This document shows positions 53,204-63,073 of a DNA stretch of 64,000 bases, one piece after another. The stretch is from Bacteroides sp. (GTDB taxonomy: Bacteria; Bacteroidota; Bacteroidia; Bacteroidales; Muribaculaceae). Numbering within the stretch: the stretch's first letter is position 1; every line of letters begins with the position of its first letter. The notes beneath the pieces are model-generated. The model saw only the letters and a list, made by a program, of their open reading frames with translations. It was not told the origin of the DNA and did not search any database. Both the position numbers and the translations under genes were made by a program. The stretch lies in NCBI GenBank assembly GCA_014801875.1, contig JAAVDJ010000041.1, forward strand, positions 1-64,000. Direction: 5' to 3'.

Positions 53204-54379
53204 TTATTTCGCGATACAGATAGCTACGCGGTTCTGAGCGGGATCAGAGTAGGGCTGATATTCGCTCTCGCCCATGCTCTTCACTTCCATGCGAGAAGCA
53301 GGGATGCCATACTTCTTCTGGAGCTCGTTTGCCACAGTCTGTGCGCGCTGCTTGGAAAGACGGAGGTTAATTGCCATTGTGCCGGTGCCCTTGTCTGCAT
53401 AACCGGTGATGATGACCTTAGCCTCAGGATTCTCCTTCAGGAAGTCTGCAATCTGCTGCACTTTTGCCTGCTCGCTCTTAGCGATTGTAGTGTTGGAGAT
53501 GGTGAAGAAGATGTCGCGACGCATAGTCACTTCCTCTTTTACAACCTCTTTCTCTACCTGAACAGGAACCTCTACGATTTTCTCTACAACCTTCTCCACG
53601 ATAACGGGCTCCGGAGCCGGAACTTCGATTGTGCGAGTGTGTGTCTGGTACTTGGGACCGAAAGCGTATTTAACACCTACGAGAGCGTTGAAATACCAGT
53701 CAGCGTTAGAACCGATTTTTGAGTTGTAGTTATCGCTGAGTGAGTTAGCCATGAGCTCAAGACCAACCTGGAGCTGATCTGTAACGTTGAAGTTAACGTC
53801 TACACCAACCTGACCAACGAAACGAGTCTTTGTGCCGTCCCAGATATTACCGAGTACATTGTAACCGGCGGGAACGCCGTTCACATAGTTGCCCGGGAGA
53901 TCAGGAATGTTCTGACCGGCCTGAAGAGCAGCGGAAAGAGTATTGTTGATGGCGTTAGCCTCCTTGTTGTGGAAACCGATGTTGATACCTACACCTGCGA
54001 GAAGGTTAACCTCTACAAGACGAGTGGGGTTATAGCCACCGATGAGGTTAGTCAGGTCAACAACTGCGTCTACAGTAGGTGCTACATAGTTCCATTTGTA
54101 TTTGTGAACACCCTCGAAGCTGATTACACCCTTGCTCTGCCATGCGTTAACGGCGAGACGAGCACCGATGTAAGGATTGAACTTATAACCGGCAGCAAGC
54201 TGTGCGTTCGGAGCGAGAAGCTTGCCAAAGGCACCTTCACCGAGTGTCTCCTGGAGACCGATCTGAGCCTGGCCATACCAGTGGGGCTGGAATTCGTATT
54301 CGGTGACAGTTTCCTGTGCGTTGGCGCAAAGTCCGCCAAACAGGAGAGATGCAGTCAGAAGAATCTTATTTAATTTCAT
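53204..54379 (-). CDS. OmpA-family outer-membrane protein
   Basis: A 391-residue porin-like protein with a signal peptide (to about residue 21), an N-terminal beta-barrel (YEFQPHWYGQAQIGLQETLGEG...) and a C-terminal OmpA peptidoglycan-binding domain (IFFTISNTTIAKSEQAKVQQIADFLKENPEAKVIITGYADKGTGTMAINLRLSKQRAQTV). A PAPEPVIVEKVVEKIVEVPVQVEKE linker joins them. It anchors the outer membrane to peptidoglycan. It follows the large lipoprotein gene by 49 nt and is probably in its operon. Confidence 0.93.
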   Translation of the reverse strand: MKLNKILLTASLLFGGLCANAQETVTEYEFQPHWYGQAQIGLQETLGEGAFGKLLAPNAQLAAGYKFNPYIGARLAVNAWQSKGVISFEGVHKYKWNYVAPTVDAVVDLTNLIGGYNPTRLVEVNLLAGVGINIGFHNKEANAINNTLSAALQAGQNIPDLPGNYVNGVPAGYNVLGNIWDGTKTRFVGQVGVDVNFNVTDQLQVGLELMANSLSDNYNSKIGSNADWYFNALVGVKYAFGPKYQTHTRTIEVPAPEPVIVEKVVEKIVEVPVQVEKEVVKEEVTMRRDIFFTISNTTIAKSEQAKVQQIADFLKENPEAKVIITGYADKGTGTMAINLRLSKQRAQTVANELQKKYGIPASRMEVKSMGESEYQPYSDPAQNRVAICIAK

Positions 54380-54428
54380 TTTTATAATCTTTTTGGGTTC
54401 TAAAATTCGTGCTTTACTCTCCTATTGA

Positions 54429-56507
54429 TTATTTCACTGCGATATAATACTTATTGGAAGAAGTCTTTCCACGATAGTCGAGAGCAGAGTAGTAGATCTC
54501 ATAGATGTAGTTCTTCTCAAGGTTGGAAGCCTCTACTTCTACTACGTGGCGTTCGCCGTCAAGAACCTTGTTGAGGTCAGCGCCGCTGTTAGCCTTCTCA
54601 AGGATAGACTTGGCATTTGCCACTTCCTTACCGTCGAGGTCGAATACATTGGAGATAGTCACGATCTTCTTGTAAGCCGGAACGATAATCTCACCGTTGT
54701 ATGAAGTAAGGAATACCTTGAACCCTTCGCTACCGGTGTAGAATGTCGGGTCTGCTACATTTGTGGAGAAGTGGTGGAGATCACCGCCAACCTCTTTGTA
54801 TGCTGCATAAACCTGGAGATAGTGGCTCGGGTCTGAGAGGAAGTTGTTGACTGTGCCTACGACCTTGTCATAAAGCTTAACGAGAAGGTTGTCGCTGTCA
54901 AGCGCATCCTGAATGTCTGAGATAGCATCCTGTACGCTCTTGAGCTGGCCGTTGATGTCGTCGATCATCTTGTTGACGTCTGCAACGATATTCTTAACCT
55001 CGTCGATAGGCTTCTGGATTGCATTGATAAGCGGAGTGATGTCGCCCTCGCCTACCTGTGCGATAGTGCCGTCAGGAAGTTCCTTGAGTACAATCTTAAC
55101 CGGATCATTTTCACTACCTACAGTGCCAATCTGCTTGCCGGCAGCGTCATAAACAGGAGCGCCTGTAAGATCAACTACGATTTCGTCAAACTCTACTTTG
55201 AATGCATCGTCGTCAATTTCAATCTTCCAGTCATCACCGATAGAGAATTTGTTTTTCAGCTTCTCAAGGGCATCCTGAATACGGCCGAAGGTCGGGAGCT
55301 TACGGTCTGTAACGCTGAAGTCTGCAGGAATTGAGTTGAAGCTCAAAGGATGAACTGTTGCTACAGCAATCTCATATTTAGAGAAGAGATAGTTGTAGTC
55401 GTTCTCTTCCGGAGTCTCAGCTGTGAGGTTGGTCATTGAGCCAACAACGTCAGCGGGATCGTAAACGATATTGCCGTTAGCGTCGCGAACCACACCACCC
55501 TCTGCGTCGAGAGTTGCACCGGGGAACTCAATAAGAGCCTCTGCGATAGTCTTGGGGTTGTTGATGTAACCAAGACGGAGTGCGTATGCGGGGAGATTTG
55601 TATTTATGAGCTGGTCATAGATACCTTTGGCTACAGTAGCCAAATCGGGAGTAGTCTTGTTGTTGATATAATCTTTAGCTGCCTGGAGAAGCTCGTTGTC
55701 AAGAGTAACCTTGATACCCTCGATGTCGCCGGCTTCAGCAGGAACGTCGATTACGTAAAGACCGGGGTTGGAAGTAGAGCGAGTGCCACCGCCGAATGTG
55801 AATTCTGCTTCGTCGTCGCCAACCTCAGCGAGCTGAAGAGTAGCGGCGATAGGCTCTTTGCCCTTGCTTGTCATCAATTTTACAGTGAGGCCTTCAGCAG
55901 GTACGCTTACAGGGTTAACCTGAACGTAAATCTTACCGAGAGAGCCGATCTTAGCTTCGTTGTTGCCGGGAAGACTTTCTACACCTTCGGGAGCGATTCC
56001 CTCATCCCAAGCTCTTACTGCTGCCACAGCATCGTTGAGCTTGTTGCCGTCATACTCATTCTTCTCAGGAGATGCAACGTTAGGGAATTCAACAGCGTTG
56101 TCAGCTGCATAGTAATAGTTTGCAAGAACGGTGCTGTTGATGCCGAAAGGAAGATTGAGTGTGCCGAACATGTTGTTGTAGACACGCTGAATCTCGATGC
56201 TTGTCACCATAGATGCAATCTTGGCGTCTGCCCATGCCTTTACAGCGGCGATAGAATTGTTGTTGTCTGAGATAAGACCGAGTAGATACTCGCGGTCTGC
56301 CTGGTTGAGATAACCTGCGTCCTCAATCGCCTTGATTCTTCTTGCGAGCTCTGCGTCTTTTTCCTGAAGCGCATCAGCAACTTTCTTCTGCTGATTATAG
56401 ACCCCTGCCAGATTGGCATCATCGTTGTCCTTGCAAGAAGTGAACATTGTAGCGCCACCAGTCGCAACAGTCAACAACAGCAAGCCGTTGATCAGTTTTT
56501 TATTCAT
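54429..56507 (-). CDS. Large surface lipoprotein of unknown function
   Basis: A 692-residue protein with a lipoprotein signal peptide ending in FTSCKDN (predicted lipidated Cys at residue 25). Residues 35-105 form a coiled-coil-like helix (QQKKVADALQEKDAELARRIKAIED), and a second long helix lies near residues 500-560 (DEVKNIVADVNKMIDDINGQLKSVQDAISDIQDALDSDN). The rest is beta-rich. Cotranscribed with an OmpA protein. I do not recognise the family; a surface or matrix role is a guess from location and architecture. Confidence 0.75.
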   Translation of the reverse strand: MNKKLINGLLLLTVATGGATMFTSCKDNDDANLAGVYNQQKKVADALQEKDAELARRIKAIEDAGYLNQADREYLLGLISDNNNSIAAVKAWADAKIASMVTSIEIQRVYNNMFGTLNLPFGINSTVLANYYYAADNAVEFPNVASPEKNEYDGNKLNDAVAAVRAWDEGIAPEGVESLPGNNEAKIGSLGKIYVQVNPVSVPAEGLTVKLMTSKGKEPIAATLQLAEVGDDEAEFTFGGGTRSTSNPGLYVIDVPAEAGDIEGIKVTLDNELLQAAKDYINNKTTPDLATVAKGIYDQLINTNLPAYALRLGYINNPKTIAEALIEFPGATLDAEGGVVRDANGNIVYDPADVVGSMTNLTAETPEENDYNYLFSKYEIAVATVHPLSFNSIPADFSVTDRKLPTFGRIQDALEKLKNKFSIGDDWKIEIDDDAFKVEFDEIVVDLTGAPVYDAAGKQIGTVGSENDPVKIVLKELPDGTIAQVGEGDITPLINAIQKPIDEVKNIVADVNKMIDDINGQLKSVQDAISDIQDALDSDNLLVKLYDKVVGTVNNFLSDPSHYLQVYAAYKEVGGDLHHFSTNVADPTFYTGSEGFKVFLTSYNGEIIVPAYKKIVTISNVFDLDGKEVANAKSILEKANSGADLNKVLDGERHVVEVEASNLEKNYIYEIYYSALDYRGKTSSNKYYIAVK

Positions 56508-56688
56508 TCCGTTAAGATTTGAATTAATAATTTATTGTTTTTAATTTTCTTCCAGTTTATACGTCTTTTCCGACGCATGCCGAACAGGGAACTCACCTTG
56601 TCCGACATCAAGAGTTGAACTACCTAATAAGACAAAAAGCGATGACACATTGCACATTCGTTTTGCAATCCGCAATGAAAATCGACCG

Positions 56689-56720
56689 CAAAGGTAAGAC
56701 TCTTTATTTTCATAAACAAA
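56689..56720 (-). promoter_or_regulatory. Promoter of the lipoprotein/ompA operon
   Basis: Minus-strand TTTG (56717-56720), 20 nt, TACCTTTG (56689-56696). The start near 56682 gives a leader of about 175 nt, in which I see no clear riboswitch. Confidence 0.6.
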
Positions 56721-56829
56721 TTTTCACAAAAAAATATTTAAGAAAAACGATTTTTTTGTTAAAATCTTACAAACTGACCAATTTTATCCCCGATTTTTCC
56801 TAATCTGACCATCTTTAAATATATCACCG

Positions 56830-56860
56830 TTGCATGAATCGTGAATTTTTAATAATTTTG
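56830..56860 (+). promoter_or_regulatory. Promoter of the barrel protein/PorE-like operon
   Basis: TTG (56830-56832), 20 nt, TAATTTTG (56853-56860). The start near 56867 leaves a leader of about 14 nt before the ATG at 56881. The rest of the divergent region 56508-56880 holds the minus-strand promoter and leader only. Confidence 0.6.
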
Positions 56861-56880
56861 CCGTGTATTACCATTCAGTT

Positions 56881-57996
56881 ATGACTAAACAACTTATTCT
56901 CCCGATAGCCCTGATGTTTTCAGCTTGCGCTTTCGCTGAGGGCTCTCCGGCTCCCAAAAATTATATCTATGTCCGAAAGAATGCTCCTGCCAAAACCACT
57001 CAGATTGATTCCGTAAAGAATATGGAGGCTAAGGCCGGCTCTGATTCCATCGGCATCAAACCTGCCTCTAACTCGAATTTCTCTTTCGCCGGAGTCAGGG
57101 ATTGGTGCAGAAAAAACGGCGTGGCCGACAATCTGAGCGTTTCGTTCACTCTCGGCTCCGGCGGACTCGGCCTCGAAGTCAGCACTCCCCTAACCTCCCG
57201 CGCTCGACTTCGCACCGGGGTGGAATGGGTTCCGACTTTCACAATACCCATGAATTTCGAACTGTCATCTTTCTCCGGGGAGGGAGCATCTAACGATGTG
57301 AGTCATATCCAGGAAATGGTGAAAGACCTCATGGGGCTCGATATGGACGACAAGGTGACAATGGACGCAAAACCGAATATGCTTAACTATAAACTCCTTG
57401 TGGATGTATTCCCTTTCCGCAATAACCGCCATTGGTACGTCTCCGCCGGTTTCTACATCGGCAGCCCCGTCATCGGGCGTGCGAAAAACAATCGCTCGGA
57501 GATGCAGACCCTCGTGGGTGTGAATATATATAACCGTGCTTACCGTTATTTCACCTCCCCCGAGTTCGACCCTTATATGGTTGCGATCGGAAACGGAACA
57601 TATCTTGACCCCGAGCTGGCCATGGAATATCGCGATAAATTCGAACGCTACGGTAGCGTGGGTATACAAATCGGTAATTTCAAAGACGGCTCTCCATATA
57701 TGATGGAGCCTACCAAGGATGGAAAAGTCACGGCCAAAGCCACGACCAATAACTTCCGTCCCTATCTCGGCGTAGGATATAACGGGGCGGTCGACAAGAA
57801 GGGTAAACTTGAATTAGGATTTGATGCCGGAGTGCTTTTCTGGGGGGGTGTGCCGAATGTCATAACCCATGACGGAGTGAATATGACCAAAGACCTTGAG
57901 GATATCAGAGGTAAAGTCGGCGATTATATGAGCTTCATGAAAGCCCTCCCCGTCTTCCCTATCCTGAATTTCAAGATTACATACACAATTTTCTGA
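56881..57996 (+). CDS. Outer-membrane beta-barrel protein
   Basis: A 371-residue exported protein with a signal peptide ending near AFAEG. Alternating hydrophobic strands (LSVSFTLGSGGLGLEVSTPLTSRARLRTGVEWVPTF; HWYVSAGFYIGSPVIG; GKLELGFDAGVLFWGGVPNVI) and a final aromatic residue (...KITYTIF) indicate a beta-barrel. I do not recognise the family. The ATG at 56881 is chosen because a frame from 56863 would begin at the transcription start. The stop is one base from the PorE-like start, so the two are coupled and probably work together. Confidence 0.7.
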   Translation: MTKQLILPIALMFSACAFAEGSPAPKNYIYVRKNAPAKTTQIDSVKNMEAKAGSDSIGIKPASNSNFSFAGVRDWCRKNGVADNLSVSFTLGSGGLGLEVSTPLTSRARLRTGVEWVPTFTIPMNFELSSFSGEGASNDVSHIQEMVKDLMGLDMDDKVTMDAKPNMLNYKLLVDVFPFRNNRHWYVSAGFYIGSPVIGRAKNNRSEMQTLVGVNIYNRAYRYFTSPEFDPYMVAIGNGTYLDPELAMEYRDKFERYGSVGIQIGNFKDGSPYMMEPTKDGKVTAKATTNNFRPYLGVGYNGAVDKKGKLELGFDAGVLFWGGVPNVITHDGVNMTKDLEDIRGKVGDYMSFMKALPVFPILNFKITYTIF

Positions 57997-57997
57997 G

Positions 57998-59962
57998 ATG
58001 CGCATCCACGCCTTAGCAATTATCGCAATATTATTGCTCCTTTCGTCATGCGGAGGAGCAAAACTCTCCAAAGGTGACGAGGCCTTCGCGCGTGGAGAAT
58101 TTTTCGAGGCTCAGAAGATTTATAAGAAGGTCTACAACAAACTTAGCGGAAAGAAGGACCGGGAAATGCGCGGTGCCGTGGCCTACAAACAGGGGCTATG
58201 CTACGAGAGATTGAATATGGCGGCCAATGCCTCCAAATCTTTCCAGAACGCCAGACGCTACAACTATCCTGACTCCACACTTTATCTCAAGCTGGGGAAA
58301 GCGATGCAGGGGGATGGACAGTATGCTAAGGCTATTGAAGCTTATGAGACCTATCTGAGCTATGTGCCGGGGAACACTCTCGCCATTGAAGGAATAAACG
58401 GATGCCGGAGCGCTATCCTTGCAAAAGAACGCCCCCGCACAAGGTATGTCGTGAAGAAAGCTCCCCTTTTCAATTCTCCTCGCGCGGATTATTCACCGAT
58501 GTTTCTCGACAAAAACCTTGACCAGATTTTTTTCACCACAAACCGTGAGAAGGCCACCGGTACGTCTCATTCAGAAATCACGGGCATGAAACGTGGTGAT
58601 ATCTATGTCAGCCGTAAGGATGAGCAAGGACGATGGAAACAACCCGAGCCGGTGGAGGGAGGACTCAATACGGATGCGGACGAAGGGATAATAAGTTTCT
58701 CGCCTGACGGACAAACAATGTATCTGACCCGCGCCCGCAGAAGCGACACGAGCGACACAAGCGTCGAAATCTATACCTCCCGGCGTTCAGACGCAACCTG
58801 GAGCGAACCTCAGAAATTCGAAATAATCGCAGACACAATCTCCGCTTTCGGCCACCCGGCCGTGTCGCCGGATGGCACATACCTTTACTTCACCAGCGAT
58901 ATGCCCGGAGGATACGGAGGTCTCGACATATGGAGAATAAACCTCAAAGAGCGTGCCGGAAGTCTTGAAAACATGGGACCGCAGATTAACACTGCCGGAA
59001 ACGAGATGTTCCCGTACTCGCGTACTGACTCCTTGCTTTATTTCTCCTCCGACGGTCATCCCGGCTTCGGAGGTCTCGACCTCTTCCGTGGCAGACTCAA
59101 CACGACAGGAGATTTCTGGAGCGTGGAAAACATGGGATTGCCGATGAACAGCAAGGGGGATGATTTCGGAATAACATTCGGCTCAGGAGAGAGCGGTTTC
59201 TTCAGCTCGAACCGTGAGGATGGCAGGGGACGTGATCATATCTATTCTTTCGAGCTGCCGGATATCCACATTACCATTTCCGGTTATGTTGTCGACAAGG
59301 ATGACGAACCGGTGCCGAATGCAATAATCAGGATTGTCGGCGACGACGGCAGCAACCAAAAGGAGATTTCACGCGACGATGGCTCTTTCCGCTTTAATCT
59401 CGACAGGGGGGTGCGATATGTAATGAAAGCCGGAGCCACCGGTTATCTCAACCAGAAACAGGAATTCACCAGCGACTCCGCCGAAGAGGATGCCGACTAC
59501 GGCATTGACTTTATCCTCGCAGCTGTCAATAAACCTCAGGTGATTGAAAATATTTTCTATGATTTTGATAAGGCCACCCTACGCCCTGAATCTAAATCGG
59601 CTCTTGACGAACTGGCAGGCTTGATGCGTGAGAATCCCCACGTCACAATCGAACTTGGCGCTCACACAGATCGAAAAGGGAGCGAGGAATACAATATGGC
59701 ATTGTCGGAGAGACGCGCCCAAAGCGTTATTGATTATCTCATCTCAGCGGGTATTGCGGCAGACAGGTTGAGTCCTAAAGGGTATGGAGAGTCGGTGCCT
59801 AAGACTGTCACAAAACGTATCAACAAGGAATTTCCTCAGTTTGAAGAAGGGACAATCTTAACAGAGGAATATATCTCCACGTTATCCCCTGAAGACCAGG
59901 AAGCGGCCGATCAGATTAACCGCCGCACCGAATTCCAAGTCTTGAGTCTGGAATATTTTTAA
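57998..59962 (+). CDS. porE: PorE-like T9SS-associated protein (TPR, beta-propeller, CRD, OmpA)
   Basis: A 654-residue lipoprotein with a signal peptide ending in LLLSSCGG. Domain order: TPR repeats (about 22-135), a PD40/WD40-like propeller (about 165-415; FSPDGQTMYLTRA, VSPDGTYLYFTSDMPGGYGGLDIW, LYFSSDGHPGFGGLDLF), a carboxypeptidase regulatory-like domain (about 425-510; ISGYVVDKDDEPVPNAIIRIVG) and a C-terminal OmpA domain (FYDFDKATLRPESKSALDEL). This is the architecture of PorE (Porphyromonas PG1058), which holds the type IX secretion machine to peptidoglycan. PorE itself is a single-copy protein, so this could be a paralogue; other Por genes are not in the window. Confidence 0.8.
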   Translation: MRIHALAIIAILLLLSSCGGAKLSKGDEAFARGEFFEAQKIYKKVYNKLSGKKDREMRGAVAYKQGLCYERLNMAANASKSFQNARRYNYPDSTLYLKLGKAMQGDGQYAKAIEAYETYLSYVPGNTLAIEGINGCRSAILAKERPRTRYVVKKAPLFNSPRADYSPMFLDKNLDQIFFTTNREKATGTSHSEITGMKRGDIYVSRKDEQGRWKQPEPVEGGLNTDADEGIISFSPDGQTMYLTRARRSDTSDTSVEIYTSRRSDATWSEPQKFEIIADTISAFGHPAVSPDGTYLYFTSDMPGGYGGLDIWRINLKERAGSLENMGPQINTAGNEMFPYSRTDSLLYFSSDGHPGFGGLDLFRGRLNTTGDFWSVENMGLPMNSKGDDFGITFGSGESGFFSSNREDGRGRDHIYSFELPDIHITISGYVVDKDDEPVPNAIIRIVGDDGSNQKEISRDDGSFRFNLDRGVRYVMKAGATGYLNQKQEFTSDSAEEDADYGIDFILAAVNKPQVIENIFYDFDKATLRPESKSALDELAGLMRENPHVTIELGAHTDRKGSEEYNMALSERRAQSVIDYLISAGIAADRLSPKGYGESVPKTVTKRINKEFPQFEEGTILTEEYISTLSPEDQEAADQINRRTEFQVLSLEYF

Positions 59963-60059
59963 AGAGGTCCGGACCGGAAACTGAGTTTTTATAATTATTA
60001 AAATATGTTAAATTGCAATTTTTTTATATGTTTTATAACATATTTTGAAAAATAATTTG

Positions 60060-60142
60060 TAATTTTGCATCGAGTTTTTCATGGTATTAGATTTTAAGGT
60101 TAACACAAGATTGGTTGTCGGGATGACAATCAATTTTTTTTT
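60060..60142 (+). ncRNA. Candidate small RNA with terminator
   Basis: A TAATTTTG box (60060-60067) is followed by about 70 nt and then by a 10-bp hairpin (ATTGGTTGTC/GACAATCAAT, 60110-60133, with one G-U pair) and nine T residues. No protein is encoded. A -33 TTTG is absent at the right distance, so the promoter is weak. It may simply be the end of the PorE-like transcript. Confidence 0.3.
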
Positions 60143-60147
60143 ACACA

Positions 60148-60179
60148 AAGACGGCCGGGGATTTTTCCTCGGCCGTCTT
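60148..60179. terminator. Bidirectional terminator between the PorE-like gene and waaA
   Basis: AAGACGGCCG (60148-60157) pairs with CGGCCGTCTT (60170-60179), extended inward by G/C pairs to a 6-nt T-rich loop. It lies 19 nt after the waaA stop and also ends plus-strand transcription. Confidence 0.85.
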
Positions 60180-60197
60180 ATTTATTATTACTATTAA

Positions 60198-61514
60198 TCA
60201 AAGGAATATCTTCTTGAATATTTTCTCTGTGGCGCCTATCTTCTCATGAATATATTCTCCTGCCCAGCGTCCGCGTTGCTCTCTTTCCGTGACATCATAG
60301 AGCATTCTGTCTGCATTGCGACGGAAACTGTCGGAGCCGCTTATCTCTATCCCTCCTCCAAGTGTCTTCAGTTCCTGTGCCTCGATGAACTTCGAATTTT
60401 CAGGACCAAACATCACCGGAATACCATAGACGGCAGCCTCATTTATATTGTGGATGCTCACTCCGAAGCCCCCTCCTATGTAGGCCACATCAGCATAGGC
60501 ATACGCGCTTGATAAAAGACCGAAACAATCCATTATCAACACTCGCTTCCCCTCCCCGGCCAATGGATTCTCTCGCAGTTCACTCATCAGGACGGTCTCC
60601 CCCGGAACAATATCCTTTAATTTCCTGAGTCGTTCGGCATCAAATTCATGTGGCGCAATGACGGCTTTAACATTATGACGTTCGCGCAGCCAATCGGAAT
60701 AGACCATTTCATCGGCCTCCCAGCTACTCCCGAACATCATTACCAACGGTGCGCGCCCTTTAGAACCTCGTTTGCCGACAAACGCATCCAGTTCCGGAAT
60801 TTCGCGACATCCGGCCATGATATCTGTCACACGGTCGAAACGGGTGTCACCCGCCACCTCCACATTCGTGACATTGATTTTTTCCAGTAGTCGACGACTG
60901 TTCTCATCCTGCACGAAAATACGGGTGTACCAACGCAACCATTGCCCATACCATGCCGAGCGCTTCTTAAAGAAAAATTGGTCTGCACGGAACACCGCAC
61001 TTATAAGGTAGACCGGAATCTGCCGTCTCCATAATTCATGAAGATAATTACGCCAGAATTCATACTTCACGAAAACAGCTATCTCCGGATTAACCTTATA
61101 GAGAAACTTCTTTACCTGTGAGGGGGTGTCAAATGGGAGATAACACACACAATCAGCCCCCGGATAGTCTTTCCTCACCTCATATCCGGAGGGAGAAAAG
61201 AATGTGAGAAGAACTTTCAGCTCCGGACGCTCCCTCTTTATCTTCTCGATGAGTGGGCGTCCTTGCTCAAACTCGCCGAGAGAGGCAGCATGGATCCATA
61301 CGTATCGGTCTTCAGGAGATATCGACCGGTCAAGCCGCCCCCATATCTCCTTCTGTCCCTCGTCAAGCAGTCTGGCCTTCGGATTGTTGAAAGCTGCCAC
61401 CTTAACTCCACACCGATACGCGGCGATACCCGCAGAATAGAGCGGCATCTCCACAAGCTGTCTTACCCCTTCGGCAAGAAACCCGCGCACCTCCTTCAGC
61501 GACGGTCTTCTCAT
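60198..61514 (-). CDS. waaA: 3-deoxy-D-manno-octulosonic-acid (Kdo) transferase
   Basis: A 438-residue GT-B glycosyltransferase that adds Kdo to lipid A precursor on the inner membrane. The N-terminal membrane segment, [18 protein letters not shown] near residue 73 with the catalytic Glu, the [13 protein letters not shown] segment near residue 148 and the [23 protein letters not shown] nucleotide-binding stretch near residue 352 are family features. It overlaps gltX by 4 nt. The presence of waaA means that this organism makes Kdo-containing lipopolysaccharide. Confidence 0.95.
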   Translation of the reverse strand: MRRPSLKEVRGFLAEGVRQLVEMPLYSAGIAAYRCGVKVAAFNNPKARLLDEGQKEIWGRLDRSISPEDRYVWIHAASLGEFEQGRPLIEKIKRERPELKVLLTFFSPSGYEVRKDYPGADCVCYLPFDTPSQVKKFLYKVNPEIAVFVKYEFWRNYLHELWRRQIPVYLISAVFRADQFFFKKRSAWYGQWLRWYTRIFVQDENSRRLLEKINVTNVEVAGDTRFDRVTDIMAGCREIPELDAFVGKRGSKGRAPLVMMFGSSWEADEMVYSDWLRERHNVKAVIAPHEFDAERLRKLKDIVPGETVLMSELRENPLAGEGKRVLIMDCFGLLSSAYAYADVAYIGGGFGVSIHNINEAAVYGIPVMFGPENSKFIEAQELKTLGGGIEISGSDSFRRNADRMLYDVTEREQRGRWAGEYIHEKIGATEKIFKKIFL

Positions 61515-63040
61515 TTTTCCGGTACTGGTATTTTATCGATGGCTCTGCGGATTCGTGAGATTACCTCTTCCTTAGGCATCAGCTCCGTTATGTCAAACAT
61601 ATGCGGTCCACGACAAGCCCCGACAACGGCAAGGCGGAAAGCATTCATGACGTTGCCGAGATGGTAACCTTTTTCTGCAATCCAATCAAGCACTATCTTC
61701 TCCGCATTGGCAGAAGTCATGTCTTCCATACCTTCAACCACCTCTATCAGCTCCTCCATGATGCGTGGAGTGTCTGCGCTCCAGCGTTTCTTTACATCCT
61801 TCTCTGCATACGTTTCCGGTGCCTTGAAGAAGAAATCACCCTGTGTCCATAAATCAGGAACGAGGTCTGCCCTACCCTTGACCATCCCCACAGCCTTGGC
61901 TACATATTCCGCATCAACATCTGTCACTCCGTTTTCCGCAAGCACCGGCATGAAGAGTGTGGCAAGTGACTTGTCGTCAAGACGGCTGAGATATTCATGG
62001 TTAAACCATATACCCTTCTTATAGTCGAACTTGGCGCCGCTCTTTGAACAATGCTCGAAAGAAAATTTCTTTATAAGGTCGTCCATCGACATCAATTCGC
62101 TGTCATCGCCCGGATTCCAGCCGAGAAGGGCGAGGAAATTCACGACAGCCTCCGGCAGATAACCTTTTTCACGATAACCGGAAGATATTTCTCCCGACGA
62201 GGGGTCTTTCCATTCGAGAAGGAAGACCGGGAATCCGAGTTTGTCGCCATCGCGCTTGGAAAGCTTACCGTTTCCTACCGGTTTCAAAAGCAGTGGCAGA
62301 TGAACAAAAGCAGGCATCGTATCGTGCCAGCCGAACGCTTCATAAAGCAACACGTGAAGAGGAGCTGAAGGTAGCCATTCCTCACCTCTGATTACGTGTG
62401 ACACCTCCATGAGGTGATCGTCAACGATATTGGCAAGATGATAGGTCGGGAGATTATCCGCACTCTTGAAAAGCACCTTGTCGTCAAGAATATTGCTGTT
62501 GACCGTCACCTTTCCTCGAATCAAGTCATTGACCACCACTTCCTGATTCGGCTCAACCTTGAAGCGGACAACATATTGCGCTCCGTCAGCAATAAGACGG
62601 TCTACCTCCTCCTTGGGCATAGTGAGGGAATTGCGCATCTCTCCACGAGTGTGGGCGTCATACTGGAAATTAGGAATCCTCTGACGCGCTTCCTCAAGCT
62701 CTTCGGGAGTGTCGAAAGCTATGTAAGCTTTTCCCGCATCAAGAAGACGATCTACATACTCACGGTAAATCTCACGACGCTGGCTCTGCTTATAGGGACC
62801 GAAATTTCCTCCCTCGCGCACACCCTCATCGAAAGATATGCCGAGCCAATGAAGAGCGTCATTGATATATTCCTCCGCGCCGGGCACAAAGCGACGGCTG
62901 TCGGTGTCCTCTATTCTGAGAATGAGGTCTCCTCCATGCTGGCGCGCGAAGAGATAGTTGAAGAGCGCGGTGCGAACACCGCCGATATGGAGAGGCCCCG
63001 TGGGCGACGGAGCGAATCTTACCCTTACCTTACGATCCAT
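61511..63040 (-). CDS. gltX: Glutamyl-tRNA synthetase
   Basis: A 509-residue class I synthetase. HIGH motif as [13 protein letters not shown] near residue 12, KMSKS-like motif as KLSKRDGD near residue 258, and an RKR-type anticodon domain at the end. It charges tRNA-Glu, and possibly tRNA-Gln if no GlnRS exists. Coupled to waaA by a 4-nt overlap, and preceded by a DUF3256 gene 33 nt upstream. Confidence 0.97.
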   Translation of the reverse strand: MDRKVRVRFAPSPTGPLHIGGVRTALFNYLFARQHGGDLILRIEDTDSRRFVPGAEEYINDALHWLGISFDEGVREGGNFGPYKQSQRREIYREYVDRLLDAGKAYIAFDTPEELEEARQRIPNFQYDAHTRGEMRNSLTMPKEEVDRLIADGAQYVVRFKVEPNQEVVVNDLIRGKVTVNSNILDDKVLFKSADNLPTYHLANIVDDHLMEVSHVIRGEEWLPSAPLHVLLYEAFGWHDTMPAFVHLPLLLKPVGNGKLSKRDGDKLGFPVFLLEWKDPSSGEISSGYREKGYLPEAVVNFLALLGWNPGDDSELMSMDDLIKKFSFEHCSKSGAKFDYKKGIWFNHEYLSRLDDKSLATLFMPVLAENGVTDVDAEYVAKAVGMVKGRADLVPDLWTQGDFFFKAPETYAEKDVKKRWSADTPRIMEELIEVVEGMEDMTSANAEKIVLDWIAEKGYHLGNVMNAFRLAVVGACRGPHMFDITELMPKEEVISRIRRAIDKIPVPEK

Positions 63041-63073
63041 TTATCTAATTTCAGTTTTTATGTTTTTCTGACT

